64,000 bases of DNA from assembly GCA_963788185.1 (NCBI GenBank), contig CAWBGE010000010.1, forward strand, positions 186,001-250,000, in the 5' to 3' direction. Each line of letters starts with the position of its first letter. The stretch's first letter is position 1. This DNA comes from CAIWHR01 sp963788185. GTDB lineage: Bacteria; Pseudomonadota; Gammaproteobacteria; Burkholderiales; Casimicrobiaceae. Below are positions 63,866 through 64,000 of this stretch, piece after piece. The position numbers were made by a program, and so were the translations under genes. The notes beneath the pieces were generated by a model. That model worked only from the letters and a program-made list of their open reading frames with translations. It had not been told where the DNA came from and did not search any database.

Positions 63866-64000
63866 CTAGGGATTGACAGGACCACAGACCAGGAATTCGA
63901 GCAGTGCCTTCTGCGCGTGCAGGCGGTTTTCCGCCTCGTCCCATACGGCGCTCTGCGGGCCGTCGATCACTTCGGCGCTGACTTCCTCGCCGCGATGCGC
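63866..64000 (-). CDS. argF: Ornithine carbamoyltransferase, C-terminal fragment (continues past window)
   Basis: The last 44 codons of a gene entering from the right edge. The frame reads AHRGEEVSAEVIDGPQSAVW then DEAENRLHAQKALLEFLV, the conserved C-terminus of ArgF (HRGEEV, substrate-loop side, and the final helix), and stops with TAG at 63868-63866. It would form citrulline from ornithine and carbamoyl phosphate, feeding argG. The 5' part is outside the window. Confidence 0.9.
   Translation of the reverse strand, partial: AHRGEEVSAEVIDGPQSAVWDEAENRLHAQKALLEFLVCGPVNP

Overview
The window is a GC-rich, densely coded chromosomal segment from a Gram-negative bacterium, most likely a betaproteobacterium (Burkholderiales in the broad sense). 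This is inferred from the gene content and order: tsaB-rimI-UDG; lplT divergent from alr; hldD followed by ComEA-like genes and cysM; dapA-bamC-purC; a Bug-type (TctC) periplasmic receptor; heptose epimerase and Bam genes for an outer membrane. No rRNA, tRNA, CRISPR array or intact insertion sequence was found.

Layout. 1-2 kb: tRNA t6A synthesis (tsaB, cut by the window edge), rimI and a 4Fe-4S uracil-DNA glycosylase. 2-4.3 kb: LemA lipoprotein and two TPM-domain proteins. 4.3-11.5 kb: lplT, alr, hldD, two ComEA-like exported DNA-binding proteins, cysM and a PolB-like exonuclease. 11.5-18.7 kb: a coupled phzF-selU-tesA operon divergent from an ybbA-ybbP ABC exporter pair, then a spermidine-synthase-like protein. 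18.8-24 kb: clpB with a heat-shock-type promoter and a TPR-GGDEF-EAL protein. 24-30.6 kb: dapA, bamC, a metallo-hydrolase, purC, a ribosomal-oxygenase-like cupin protein and slyD. 30.8-33.4 kb: mutS.

33.7-37.1 kb is the most unusual part. A two-gene operon encodes a GAF-class III cyclase-caspase fusion and a cytosolic LCAT/PGAP1-like alpha/beta hydrolase. It looks like a signal-gated protease plus lipase module and is the best candidate for an undescribed system. The cyclase domain keeps both metal aspartates but lacks the usual transition-state arginine.

37.2-49 kb is catabolic: a DUF4397 lipoprotein, hutH (with an apparent one-base frameshift) and hutU, a divergent pyrophosphatase, an orphan peptide-binding protein, an M81 peptidase, HMG-CoA lyase, bacteriohemerythrin and malate synthase. 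49-53 kb is a potassium module: KdpE, a short KdpD-like kinase (with an apparent frameshift) and divergent Kup, sharing an 11-bp-period direct repeat that may be the KdpE site. 52.9-56 kb is a degraded accessory patch with a secreted protein of unknown function, a dead integrase start joined to a decayed copy of the aceB 3' end, and a SYLF protein. 56-61 kb holds sulfur and redox genes (persulfide dioxygenase-rhodanese, nitroreductase, and a rubrerythrin / Fe-S oxidoreductase / DUF3501 group) and yajQ. The right end has argG, a Bug receptor and the 3' end of argF.

Two REP-like palindrome pairs sit between convergent genes (slyD/mutS and DUF3501/yajQ). All functions are read from sequence motifs and family knowledge; no database search was run.
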